Below, piece after piece: positions 33,811 to 45,636 of a DNA stretch of 64,000 bases. The notes below the pieces were generated by a model, which saw only the letters and a program-made list of their open reading frames with translations, had not been told where the DNA came from and made no database searches. The first letter of the stretch is position 1. Each line of letters begins with the position of its first letter. Source of the DNA: Stomorhina lunata (Eukaryota; Arthropoda; Insecta; Diptera; Rhiniidae); the NCBI GenBank assembly GCA_933228675.1, contig OW121740.1, positions 2,728,001-2,792,000 of the forward strand. The letters run 5' to 3'. Position numbers and translations under genes: made by a program.

Positions 33811-36073
33811 TTTGTACCCTTCACCACCTTAGGTGGAAAGAGTATTATAAGTTTGTGCTGATGTATATAACGCATAGAAATATTGGTCTTAGACCCACCT
33901 TTAAGTATACCAATAGACTTAGAATCATTTTTTTGTCGATTTAATGATGTCCGTCCGTCTGGAAGGCTGGCTGGACCCCCATGTAAACCTTGTAATCAAA
34001 GTATAGGTTGCAATCCTAAAGATAATTTGATGACATTTTTTTTTTTTTTTTTGGTAGTGGGACCCTGGCAATTGAAATTCATCAAAATCGCTCCATTACT
34101 TATGGTACCTCCCATAGGCCTCACTTCCAGGAATTGATATTATACTGCGCATGTAAACAAAAATCACTGTACAAAATTTCGTTGAAATCTGTCCATATTT
34201 GGCCATAGCTCCCATATAAACATTTCAGCCAAAACTAAATGAGACGAAAATCACTAAAACACTCGTAAACCTTAAAATAATGACAATTTTATGATTATTT
34301 TTGAATACATAATTTTATAAAATCAGTAATCAAATTGCTAAATTTTGAGATAATCGGTTCAAATTCCATATAAGCCAAAATTACGGAAATTTTTTAAATA
34401 TATATATGAGTTTTGGGAAAATTTTTATATGATGACAAAATTTACAAAATATTTTCGGCTGTGCCGAATCTTATATACCCACCATCAAGTTGTATTAAAT
34501 TTAGAAACATATCTCATATATCTACAAGGGTGCAGCTAATTCAAAATCTGGACCAAAACTGAACAAATCGCTAAGTTAATTGGTATTGTTGGTAAAACCT
34601 TTGGACTAAATTCGGTTGCCGTAGCTTTATAGTTCAACATTTAAAAATATTTTAGTGGTTTCCCCAGTATTTACTTTGATCAAAATTCGATGTCAGAACC
34701 GGGTATAGTTTTACATTAAACAAAATTTTACACACTGGCTGGTATATATATAGAGCTTATTCTTGCAAAATTTAGTGGCCATAGCTATCATAGTTTCTAA
34801 TTTAATAGCTTTTAACTGGCCTTTGCTAAAATTTTTATTTTCCGTGAGTGTTTTTTATATGAAAGCTAAAGTCAAATATGGACTGATTCCTATGAAATTT
34901 GATAAACTGATCAAAAATTGCATAAAACTTCCCTATTTTAAATTTAATCGTCATAGCTATTACAATTGTATTCAATTTATCAGCACTAATGTGTTTCCCG
35001 GAGCGGGGTTATATGGGAGCTCTAACTAACTTTGAACCGATTTTGTCCATTTTCAACACACATCTTTTTCAAGATATCCAAAATACTTTGATAAAATGTT
35101 GTGCCTCTAGCTCTTTTCGTTAAGGCGCTATCGTGCTTTTATCTGACGGACAGACGGACATAAACAACCTTTTCTTTATGTATTTTTGTGTTTCCATAAG
35201 TTTTTTATATGGGAGCTATGGTCAAATGGTGACCGATTGTGACAAAATTTTGCACACTGGCTGGCATTGATTTAGTCTTACTATCTCTTGTAGTTAAGGA
35301 GCTATCACGATTTTATCTGACGGACAGACGGACATAAATCCCCTTTTCTTTTTGAATTTTTGTGTTTTCGTAAGTTTTTTATATGGGAGCTAGGTCAAAT
35401 GGTGACCGATTGCGACAATATTTTGCACACTGTCTGGCATTGATATAAGACTTTCTTGTGCCAAATTTAGTGGTTATATCTGTTATACTTTTAGATTTAT
35501 TGGCATTTAAGTGTATTTTAGGTGAAATTAAGGCTGTTATCGTAAGTTTTTTGTATGGGAGCTATGGCTAAATCAGAACCGATGTTGATGAAATTTTACA
35601 CACTGTCAAGGGCTAATGTAAAACTTCTATATACCAAATTTTATCATCACAGCTGCTATAATTTGTCATTTATTAGCAAATAAGCGATTAGCCTAGACGA
35701 GGTTATACGGGAGCTATGGTCAAATGAACCGATTTTGCCCAATTTCAATACCAAATTTTCTCAGAGATGAAGAATATTTTTACTAAGTTTCAGTGAGCTA
35801 GCTCCTTTCGTTTAGGCGTTATCGTGATTTCAACAGGCAGACAGACGGACAGAAAGACGGACATCGCTCAATCGTCTTAGAATTTCATAAGGATTCAGAA
35901 TATATATCGTTTTTGGTTTTTGAGCCAATATTAAGGAAATTACAAACGGAATGACAATCTCAATATACCCCCATTCATTTTGATGGTGGGTATAAAAACA
36001 AGACATTTGACCTCAGTGTGAAGGGTAGTATATGGTCGGGCTTGATCAACTACATCACTTTCCTACATGTTTT
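33811..36073 (+). mobile_element. DINE-1-like element split by a nested element
   Basis: On the plus strand the 5' part (33811-34453) starts TTTGTACCCTTCACCACC, carries GTCCGTCCGTCTGGAAGG and reaches TTTATATGATGACAAAATTT. The 3' end (about 35999-36073) follows the nested element: TTTGACCTCAGTGTGAAGGG, hairpin region GGTCGGGCTTGATCAAC, CACTTTCCTACATGTTTT. About 20 bases expected between the parts (TTTATATAGGAAAAAGAAC in other copies) are missing at the junction. Confidence 0.75.
34454..35998 (-). mobile_element. DINE-1-like element of a second subfamily, nested
   Basis: On the minus strand it starts TTTTTATACCCACCATCAAA, has GTCCGTCTTTCTGTCCGTCT, and ends ATGGTGGGTATATAAGATTC with hairpin TTCGGCACAGCCGAA. 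The usual CTTACTTGTTT tail after the hairpin is missing. Internally the TATATGGGAGCTATGGTCAA...GACCGATT block occurs four times, with a tandem duplication of about 175 bp (35141-35316 and 35316-35491, each with TTATCTGACGGACAGACGG). Confidence 0.75.
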
Positions 36074-36374
36074 ATTATGGCCTTCTGATTATCAAAGCTG
36101 TGAAAATATTATAAATATAACTTTAAAACGGTAATCGATTTGATTAAAAGCTCCCATATATAATAGTAAAACTCACAACCTCCCAAAAATTATCTTTAAA
36201 GTTATAGGTTTTCTTAAAATTAAGCAATTTCACAAAAAATTATATCAAATAAGCATGGAATTATCTAAGAGTGTTTTTTGTTACAGCGATTTTTGTTTAA
36301 ATATTCTTCAAAATTTTTTAAAATATACTGAAATTTGGGTCCAAAATCACAATTCTGTGAAATTTAACACATCC

Positions 36375-36515
36375 TAAAACTGCTGAGTCATCCTTAAACT
36401 GCAGACTCATCATAAAAATGCGTCATCCTAAAACTACTGAGGCGTCCTAAAACTGCTGAGTCATCCCCAAACTGCTGAGTCATCCTTAAACTTCAGTGTC
36501 ATCCTAACACTAATG
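36375..36515. repeat. array of a 19-bp unit carrying TGCTGAGTCA (first array)
   Basis: The unit is CATCCTAAAACTGCTGAGT, in about seven degenerate copies. TGCTGAGTCA is exact at 36381, 36454 and 36473. TGAGTCA is the AP-1 core, and TGCTGAGTCA read on the other strand is TGACTCAGCA, the antioxidant-response/Maf-type site. Whether any protein binds here is inference. Confidence 0.8.
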
Positions 36516-39130
36516 ACTGATGAAATTACACCTATAGGAGTTACCCGAAATAATGTCGCGGTTTTGCCAATTTCAATAACAAATGAAAATGCCAAATTTG
36601 TGGCTTTAGGAATGTAAAGCATTATTCTGTCCATAAATTGGGAAAATCAAATTCTTTCGAAAAAGGTTAGAAATTGTATAACAAATATTTCTCTAAATTT
36701 TAGAAAATCAAATTTTTGTAAGATTTTGTCTCGAAATTTCTAAATTTTGTTCCCCAAATACTGAATTTATTCAAAAAAGAAATGTCGCTAGAGTGAAAAT
36801 GCTTTAAACATTAAACTGCTGCCCACCTAATTTCAGCTGCCAAAAATTCTATCATGCAACAGCAAAAATTTGTTTATAATATTGTCAGCAAAACAAAAAA
36901 AAAAACGAAGAAAGAATTGAATTGAAAACAAGGAGCAATCCTTCGTTCCTTTTATGTTTGCGCATCAAGTTGCCGCATTTTTAAGTTGCCCTTTTGCCAC
37001 ACGTACGTGGTGTTGCACCAGAAAAGAAGACAAACATGAGGCCGGTCAACCGGCCGACCGACCATTTCTCTTAGCCAATCAGTTCAAAAAAAGAAAACCG
37101 CAGCATCAGCAGCAGCAACAACAGAAACAACAGAAACAGCAGGAACAGGAACAACAATGACTGTGACTATGACAATGCTAAGTATGTACTTTGGCTACGT
37201 AAACATATGCGCTAATTGCTTAAAACAATGTAGCCTTCCATGATGTTGGGATAGTGTTGCTGGCTAATGTTGTTGCTTTTGTTGTTGCTGTTGTTGGTAT
37301 TGTATTAAATTGCAAATGTAACAGCAGCAACAACAAAATGGACAAGAAAATTTACAACAAAAAGCATTGTAACACGCACCGCATGCAGCTCTGAAAAGAA
37401 GCTCCAAAATACTCGTGTTACTTGTGGCCGAATGAATACAGCAAAACAACCTTTTATCCACCATTTAAGGCCGGTGTCGTCCTCTACTTAATACTTGTTC
37501 ATGGGCTATAGGTGACAACGCGGAATAAAAGAAAAGAGTTACATTTCCCTTGGACTAGTTGAGGTGCAAAAAATCACTGTAGTGTGTGACAGGAGCATTG
37601 TTAAACAACAACAACAAGAAAAACAGACAGACATGCAAAAGGACGGACTTAAAGAAAAAAAAAACTTAAATCTTGATATTTAAAATTTTTTTTTTTTTTG
37701 AATTTTCAGGGTGAAAATACTTATTTATCTTTGAAACTTAAGTAACAATTTAAATTTTAATTGAAAATTGAAGGTAGTGCTCTCATAGAAAACCTTAAAT
37801 TTATTACCATAACGAAATCTACAAATTTCAATTTAAATTTTTTAACCATAAAAATCAAATAATTTTCAAATGAAATCAGTCCATAAATTATTTCATTTAA
37901 ATTCCATTTCCTCAATTGCTTAAAAAAAAAACAAATAACAAAACTTTAACAAATTTTGATGTACTTTCTAGGTGTGCTGTAACAATTTTTTAACGAAAAT
38001 TTAAAATTTGTCAATTTTGACATACATTTAAATATTTAATTTAAAAAAAGTTTCCCCTTTCGAAAAGTCAGTCAGTCACACGCATTAAGAATATGTGAAG
38101 TCTTTTCATTCTTATGCAATATCTGTCTGTCTATCCATCCATCCGTCGGTCTAACAGTTTTTAAAGTGAAATCATTTTTTAAGTTTATAAATCGAAAACT
38201 CATTGAACCAAAACATTAAAGTCATAAAAAGAAGACAACAAAAAAACTAAGAAGAACAATCTTAAAGTCGGATGTCATCATTGCTTTAATCAAAAATTAT
38301 TAACGAACAAATTTTTTGAAACGTTAAATTTTTGTGGAGGTTTGTCACAAATCAATAAACAATTTATTTAATTTAATCATTCACATTCATTTAAAAAACA
38401 ATAAAATAACAACAACAACAACAAAAAATAATAACTAAACAAATAAGAAAATAGAAGAACAAAAAAAACAATTAAAGCGTGGGCTGAGCTCACCGAAAAA
38501 AAAAAACTTAAATAGAAATAAATGGATGACAAAATTAGAAACTTTATTAGAACTAAATTTGTATGTCTGTTAGAACCGTGCTATGAAAAATGTCTGCCTT
38601 ATGATAGTAGATCAAAAAACTTAAATTTAAGACAACAATTAATCACTAACCAAAATAGGTTATTTCATATTAAAGAACATTAAACACAAGTTCCAAGTTT
38701 TTTAACATACAATAACAACCAACAACTTTTCCATATTTTCTTATACATAATTCAGTCTTAAAGCAAAATATCGGGTCAACATCCTAGAAAAAAACCAAGA
38801 TATCATGATCAACCCTTCAACATGTACGATGCATTAAAGAAAAACCTAACCGTTTCGTTTTTCGTTTCAGAAGACAAACGCCTTAGAAAACTTCTAACGA
38901 AAGTCGAACTGTCTGATAGGAAACCGTCCGATTTATTAATTTAAATACGTTCCTTAACTTAAGGACTACTAATTGCGGCTGCGAAGAGCCATGTCGCAAG
39001 TATATTCGAGATGTTAAATTTAAATCAAGTTTTTTTTATCGATATTGTAGCAGATATTTCCGAGACTCCATTATCGAGTCAGATTTCCTAGATTCAATAC
39101 TTTATCGAAACCACCAATGGTCCTCCTGAT
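36516..39130. other. non-coding DNA with CAG/CAA tracts
   Basis: No gene is supported. Triplet-rich tracts (CAGCAGCAACAACAGAAACA at about 37100-37157; TGTTGTTGCTTTTGTTGTTG at 37268-37297; CAACAACAACAACAAAAA at 38408-38425) create Gln-rich open frames that stop quickly. The part 36940-37620 is of mixed, host-like composition. Confidence 0.45.
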
Positions 39131-39136
39131 TTTTGC

Positions 39137-39415
39137 AAACGTTGCTGAGTCATCTTCAAAACTGCAGATTCATCATACCAAAATCACTGACTCATTCTAA
39201 AAGATCTGAGTCATCTACAACTGTTGAGTCATCCTTAAACTTTTTAGTCATACTAAAACTACTGAGTCATCCTAAAACTGCGGATTCATTCGAACATTGC
39301 TATTTTAACTAAAACTGCTGAGTCATCCTAAATCTGCTAAGCCATACATAAACTGCTGATTCATCATAAAAATGCTGAGTCGTCCTCAAGCTGCTGAGTC
39401 ATCCTAAAACAGATG
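39137..39415. repeat. array of a 19-bp unit carrying TGCTGAGTCA (second array)
   Basis: It has the same unit as 36375-36515, in about 13 degenerate copies. TGAGTCA is exact at 39146, 39207, 39225, 39263, 39319 and 39395; three of these (39143, 39316, 39392) extend to TGCTGAGTCA. It ends about 20 bases before the large AT-rich minisatellite. Confidence 0.8.
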
Positions 39416-39435
39416 CACGGTCATTACGAATTGCT

Positions 39436-41475
39436 CGTCAAAAATTTATCAAAAAATTTTTTTTTCAAAAGTTTTTCTATAGAAAATTTTTCTAAGAAAA
39501 TTTTTTTCTCAAAAATGTTTCTATATAAAATTTTTTGTTATCAAAAATTTCTATAGAAAATATCTTATCAAAAATTTTTCTATAGAAAATTTCTTTATCA
39601 AACATGTTTCTATAGAAAATTTCTTTATCAAATATTTTTCTATAAAAAATTTTTTTAGAAAAATTTTCTATCAAAAATTTGTCTATAAAAAAATTTTTTA
39701 TCAAAAATGTTTCTATAGAAAAATTTTTTAGCAAAAATTTTTCTATAAAAAACTTTTTTTTTAACAAAAATTTTATATAAAAAATCAAAAATTTGTTATA
39801 GACAATTTTTCTATAAAATTTTTTTTATCAAACATTTTTGATAAGAAAAATTGTTGATAAAAAAAATTTTCTATAGAAAATTTTTTTATCAAAAATATTT
39901 CTACAGAAAATTTTTTATCGATAGAAATTTTTTTATCAAAAATTTTGCTATAGAAAGTTTTTTTTATCAAAAATTTTTATATAGAAAATTTTTTTATTAA
40001 AAATTTTTCTATAGAAAATTTTTTATCAAAAATTTTTCTGTAGAAAATTTTTTATCAAAAATGTTTCTATGGAATTTTTTTTATAAAGAATATTTCTATA
40101 GAAAATTTTTTATCAACATTTTTTCTATAGATAATTTTTTTATCAAAAATTTTTCTGTAGAAATTTTTTTATCAAAAATTTTTCTATAGGAAGTTTTTTT
40201 ATGAAAATTTTTTCCACAGAAAATTTTTTTATTAAAAGTTTTTCTATAGGAAATTTTTTATCAAAATTTTTTCTATAGAAAATTTTTTTATCAAAAATTT
40301 TTTTATTAAAAATTTTTCTATAGAAAATTTTTTATCAAAAATTTTTCTGTAGAAAATTTTTTATCAAAAATTTTTCTGTAGAAAATTTTTTATCAAAAAT
40401 TTTTCTATTGGAAGTTTTTTTATGAAAATTTTTTCCACAGAAAATTTTTTTATTCAAAGTTTTTCTATAGGAAATTTTTTATCAAAATTTTTTCTATAGA
40501 AAATTTTTTTATCAAAAATTTTTTTATTAAAAATTTTTCTATAAAAAATTTTTTATCAAAAATTTTTCTGTAGAAAATTTTTTATCAAAAATTTTTCTGT
40601 AGAAAATTTTTAATCAAAAATGTTCTATGGAACTTTTTTTATAAAAAATATTTCTATAGAAAATTTTTTATCAACATTTTTTCTATAGATAATTTTTTTA
40701 TCAAAAATTTTTCTATAGAAATTTTTTTATCAAAAATTTTTCTATAGGAAGTTTTTTTATGAAAATTTTTTCTACAGAAAATTTTTTTATTAAAAGTTTT
40801 TCTATAGGAAATTTTTTATCAAAAATTTTTCTATAGAAAATTTTTATATAAAAAATTTTCCTATAGAAAATTTTTTTATCAAAAATTTTGATATAGATAA
40901 TTTTTTCATCAAAAATGTTTCTATAGAAAATTTTTTTATCAAAAATTTCTAATTTTCTATAGAAAATTTTAATCAAAAATTTCTAATTTTCTATAGAAAA
41001 TTTTTTACGAAATTTTTTTTATGAAAAATTTTTCTAAAGAAAATAATTCCATCAAAAATTATAGAAATTTGTTTTTGTAATTAAAAATGTATCTATTGAA
41101 AATTTTTTGGTAAAAAAATCTTCTATAGAAAAATGTTTGATGAAAAATTTTCTATAGAAAAATTTTTTTTATCAAAAATTTTTCTATAGAATTTTTTTTT
41201 ATCAAAAACTTTTTTATTGAAACGTTTTTTATCAAAAATTTTTCGATAGAAAAGTTTTTTATCAAAAACGTTTCTATAAAAAATTAAAAAAAAAATAAAA
41301 AATTTCTATAAAAAATTTTTTTATCGATAGAAAAGTTTTTTATCAAAAATGTTTCTATAAAAAATTAAAAAAAAAATAAAAAATTTCTATAAAAAATTTT
41401 TTTATCAACAATTTTTTGATCGAAAATTTTTCTTAAAAGAAAAATTTTTATCAAAAATTTTTCTATACAAAATTT
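39436..41475. repeat. AT-rich minisatellite of about 29-30 bp, about 65 units, with higher-order repeats
   Basis: The unit is ATCAAAAATTTTTCTATAGA plus AAATTTTTT. Blocks of several units are duplicated. The marker AGGAAGTTTTTTTATGAAAA recurs at 40189 and 40747, with a one-base variant (TGGAAG) at 40410. The block around GGAATTTTTTTTATAAAGAA (about 40072) recurs at about 40628, roughly 558 bp later. Long Phe/Ile/Lys-rich open frames on the minus strand are by-products of the repeat. Confidence 0.9.
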
Positions 41476-43387
41476 AAGGAATGTTTTCTCATAAGTTTCA
41501 GCTTCTAAACGAAACAGTCCGAAACAGTCATTTCCGAAATCAAACAGCGGCTGTAGCCCATTTTGTAAAGGAAACTCGGAATTGAAAATGTTGTGGGCGA
41601 TGACAAGGTGGATCCAAATTCGGTTGCTACATATTTTATATATTATGTATCCGGTCCATTGCACAACATTTTTACTTATAGCTACTTATTTTGTAATCCC
41701 CAGATTTTCAAACTCAAATATTATAGAATTACATATATCTCCGATAAAGCTATTAAAAACAGCAATATTTACCAGCAGCAGCTAAACACCAGAAAAAAAA
41801 TAAAGCAAATTGAACTCATAAAAGTAAAATATGATTTTCCTTTATATGTTGATATTCATTTGGTTGAAGCGTAATTAATTGATGCACTTTAATTGCCACA
41901 ACTGAGCAAACAAACAAAAAAATAATGTTGCATGATGAATTTTCATTTACTCCTGCATACGACATAATTGACAAACAGACTGACGGACGAACATTTATGT
42001 TAATACTCGAGGAAAATGTAAGCAAATAATAAATAATTGTAAAATAAAGTAAAATAGCCTCAACTGTTGATATGACTTTAACATAAAGCTTTTTGCTGTT
42101 GTTGTTGTTGTTGTTGTTGTCAATGATGTTGTTTTTGTTTGCTGTGTTGTCATCAAGTGATCAATGGATTTATTAACGAAAGTTAATCATGCAAAATGAA
42201 TGAGCATTATTCCCGATTTCGCACAATACTTGGCACCCGAACACAAACTCTGTCTGCCTCCGTCTGGTTGTCTACACACTGACACAGTCACTCATCCCGG
42301 TCAGGCATTCAATACAAACGACTTACATGCATACATCCATACATACATAAAGCCTTAAACAAACGCAAAAGTTTATACACAATTAGACAGCCGGAATATG
42401 TCCGTCTGTCTGTCTGTCGGTCGACTGTCTTTACTTTAGTATTTATCATACGGAGTCAATCACAATCAACGAGTACCAAAACAAATTTGTTTAATATTTA
42501 AACAAAAAGAAAAAAATATTGTAAGTATGTACCTATTTTTTCATAAATATTGCCATGATTTCAAAGTGGCATAAAAATGTTTGTAGCAATAATAATGTTG
42601 TTGCTGTTTTTGATTTGGGACGTGTATTATCTATGACTAAAGAGTTGTGTTCAATTTGTTATGACTTTTTTTTAATTTCAGATTTTACACTCCATTTAAT
42701 TTCTTTTGGTAGATAACTTCCGTTGATAGATCTACTTTAAGTATAAATAGGTTTGTCAGAAGCCAATAATTCAGATGCATGTTAATTGTGTCATAGTTTT
42801 TAAAAGGAACGAAATCTATGTTTAAAGAGGTTTGAAAAAATTAAAATTAAAAAAGATGTATAATATAATTTAAAACGTTAGCACGACACTTTAAATGGTT
42901 TATCAAACGTTTGAGTTTTTTTATTTTCTTCATCTTTAGTAGCTCCATATAATTCCTTATTGCCGCTTGAAAATTTCTTACTTGTTAAATGCGAATAAAA
43001 ACTATTTTTATGAATATTAATATGATATATTTTATTTACCATTTTATGTTTAAATAAAAACTTTTATACAGACTACAGTACAATACCATGGCGCTAACAC
43101 GCATATATCGATCCAGTAACACAAATTGATATTAGGAGGGTGCACAAAAAGCTCGTTCATTAATCCAAATTAAAGAATTTGAATTCAAAAGAATTTAAAC
43201 ATCTCCTAGTGTCGCCTATAACCCAAATGCGACATTGACGGACTATGACCGACACATATTTAAATGCTTTAAAAGTGGTAGAACTAAATTTTTTGAACTT
43301 AAAAAAAAACTGTAACGATATTAAAACAGCATCTGGGATTTTTTTTTATCTAGAAAGGAGAATAAGTGGATGCTATGGCTTTATTGG
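41476..43387. other. non-coding DNA
   Basis: No gene is supported. 41485-41680 is of mixed composition with open frames on both strands but no recognisable motif. A (GTT)n tract lies at 42097-42120 and a GTCTGTCTGTCTGTCGGTCG tract near 42403-42422. Confidence 0.45.
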
Positions 43388-43878
43388 AGTAAGTACGGGT
43401 AATGTGGTATTATAAAATTTTTAAAACAGGCATCATGAGAATATGTCAGTTTGTTTACTTACTGGATTTACTAGGCAGTAAAAATTTTTACAGATTTTTT
43501 TTATATAGAGTTTTGTGTAAATTTTTTACGGAACGGAACGGTTTTGTGGTAAACTTTGAGTCTCGAGAAGAAATATTGATCTTTTTTCATTAACTTGAAC
43601 AATTATCTTTCTTCACGTTTCTAAAACATAGATAAAACTGGTTCCACAAGCACAAATAATTGCTTTAAAACGGAAAAAGCTAATTGGTACGATGACATCA
43701 GCCGAGCGAGGGTTTTTGGTTATTACGCCAATTTTTTTATATTCACCCATAAAAATCTAACAAAAATATTGTGGTACACTATAACACATTATCAGCATAT
43801 TTTTTTTAAATCGCTCTTAATCACTAAAAGCTTTGCAATAGAAAAACTAATAGGTATACCACATTACCCGCACTTCCT
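43388..43878. mobile_element. 491-bp TIR element with AGTAAGTACGGGTAATGTGG ends
   Basis: AGTAAGTACGGGTAATGTGG at the left is inverted as CCACATTACCCGCACTTCCT at the right. The right half matches 56590-56832 (shared AGCACAAATAATTGCTT and GAGCGAGGGT). No transposase frame is visible; the longest open frame (43402-43593) is AT-rich and unremarkable. Confidence 0.7.
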
Positions 43879-43908
43879 AATGACTGATTATAAAAAAATT
43901 TTGGTTTA

Positions 43909-44711
43909 TCTATACGTACATGCTTTATAGAATAGTAATCTATGCATCTGATCATGTTATGATCTTAAAAAAAGTTATTGCTCCTGAGTCGACGAACATT
44001 ACTAAGTTGGTATAATCAAGTTCCGACAGGTGGCGCCACTGAAAATTGCTTAAAGTTAATTAAATCGTAAACTGTGCATTTCGAGCCATAACCGCCAAAA
44101 GGACTTAAGAGACATGATGCACGATTTTCATTTTATTATTAAAATTTATTATTCATGATCATCTGCATCATCTCACAAAATATCAGGGCAGTAGAATTTG
44201 CCGTTATGATTTCACAGCAAAAACAATAAAGACTTAAGTACAATTCACTCTCCAAAGATATTTTAAAAAATGCTTCTCCTGTAAATTTTAGTTTTTGGCG
44301 CTTGAGTCTTTTTGGCGGTTAGGGCTCGATTTGATCATGCTATGATCTTTAGCAAAGTTGTTATGCATGGACTGCGTAAGGTTTCTAAGTTGGTATGACC
44401 AGTTTCCGACTGATGGCGCCACTGAAAATTACTCAAAATGAATTAAATCGAAAACTGTACATTTTATCATGCTACAGTCTTTAGAAAAGTAATTGTGCAA
44501 GAGTCGACGTAGGTTTTTGGTGCGATTAATTTCCGATAGATGACGACACTGAATTATTAAAAATGAATTGACTCTTAAACTATGCATTTGATCATGTGTT
44601 AGCCGAACAGAATTAATAAAATGATTCAAAATTAATGGGATAATTGTGTAATGTCTGTAATTCAAATTTATTTAAGTTGGTGGTGCAGCAACGCGCACTA
44701 GGTACAGCTAG
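43909..44711. mobile_element. candidate non-autonomous Helitron with internal tandem repeats
   Basis: It starts TCTATACGTACATGC, ends GCAACGCGCACTAGGTACAG then CTAG, and lies precisely between an A (43908) and a T (44712), as known for Helitrons (TC...CTRR inserted in AT). The hairpin before CTAG is weak. Inside are three copies of a unit of about 130 bp (43941-44081, 44329-44462, 44463-44588) containing GATGGCGCCACTGAAAATT. A MITE is nested between the first two. Confidence 0.5.
44082..44328. mobile_element. 247-bp nested MITE with CGAGCC ends and ATTT target duplication
   Basis: CGAGCCATAACCGCCAAAAG at the left is inverted as TTTTTGGCGGTTAGGGCTCG at the right. It is flanked by ATTT at 44078-44081 and 44329-44332. 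The neighbouring copy of the host repeat shows the empty site, GCATTTGATC (44584-44593), with a single ATTT. Confidence 0.75.
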
Positions 44712-44884
44712 TATTTATATAAATCTTTTCTGTGCAAAATGTAAATTTAACCTAACTTACATTTATCATCGTGAATGAATGACAAGCTAAGCTTTGATTA
44801 AATAAAACCGCTAGAGGGTGTTAACTTCACCAAATTTTAAAACTTCAAGCCGTTGATAAAAAAACAATCCAAACCTCAGGGGCC

Positions 44885-45636
44885 AAATTACCGCATTCGA
44901 TATCGATCGAAAACTCAGACATTTAAGCGAATATTGTGAAGTATACTTTAGGGATGTTCAAAGTTAAAATATATATTTAGCCTATTAACAAGCTCCTTCT
45001 ATCATTGTATATTATTGTATAATTGTATTAAAATACACCATTGTATGTTTGTTGTTGGTAGTTTGCATGAAAAAATCCAGTACAATCTATACAATTTTCA
45101 CCCATATGTTTACTGAATGTTGTATGCAATTGAAGTATATCATTCACATGTGAATAGCAATTTTGGAAAAAAAGAATAAGAAAAAAACCATAAACAAATT
45201 TATGATTAATAAAAATTATTCTAAATAGAGAAGAAATGGAATTATTAAAAGAAAACGAGGTACGTATATACAATTTAAAGATTTATTTTTGAATGTAAAT
45301 TAAACACCACCACCTGTAAATATGTTTGTTCTTCTTCTATTTTATTATTGCTTGACAGCTAATAAGATACAACAATACAAATATACAACTTTACAATAGT
45401 GTGTTCACAACTAAAATTTGTAGTATTTTTTTACACGATACATGATACAACAACGCTTCTGAATACCATAATTGTTCAATTTAAACTCTTTTACTATTAT
45501 TCATCTTTTGGCAAATAACTTCAAAAAAATATAGTAAACGGTGCATCTTTTAAATAATTTTGATTATCCTTAAAGTATGCTACACAAATGTTTTGAAAAT
45601 ATCTAAGATTTCGATCGATATCGAATGCCGTAATTT
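44885..45636. mobile_element. 752-bp TIR element related to 27244-27508
   Basis: AAATTACCGCATTCGATATC at the left and GATATCGAATGCCGTAATTT at the right are inverted. The arms stay similar for about 75 bp, including ATCGATCGAAA and the GTA(G/T)ACTTTA(A/G)GGAT block. The interior is AT-rich without a transposase frame. Confidence 0.75.

Noticed and set aside
37085..37157. Gln-rich coding exon suggested by CAG/CAA repeats
   Set aside because: The frame ends in TGA immediately after the repeat, has no splice donor there, and similar triplet tracts occur on either strand throughout the host-like parts.
39492..40976. Several minus-strand open frames of 61-98 codons rich in Phe, Ile and Lys
   Set aside because: They are translations of the 29-30 bp minisatellite; the repeat period, a multiple or near-multiple of three, keeps the frame open. 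The same applies to 51870-52094.
41365..41874. Open frames on both strands just after the large minisatellite
   Set aside because: Some stretches look protein-like (for example PLQNGLQPLFDFGNDC on the minus strand), but the frame runs out of satellite DNA, has no recognisable domain and is contradicted by equally long frames on the other strand.
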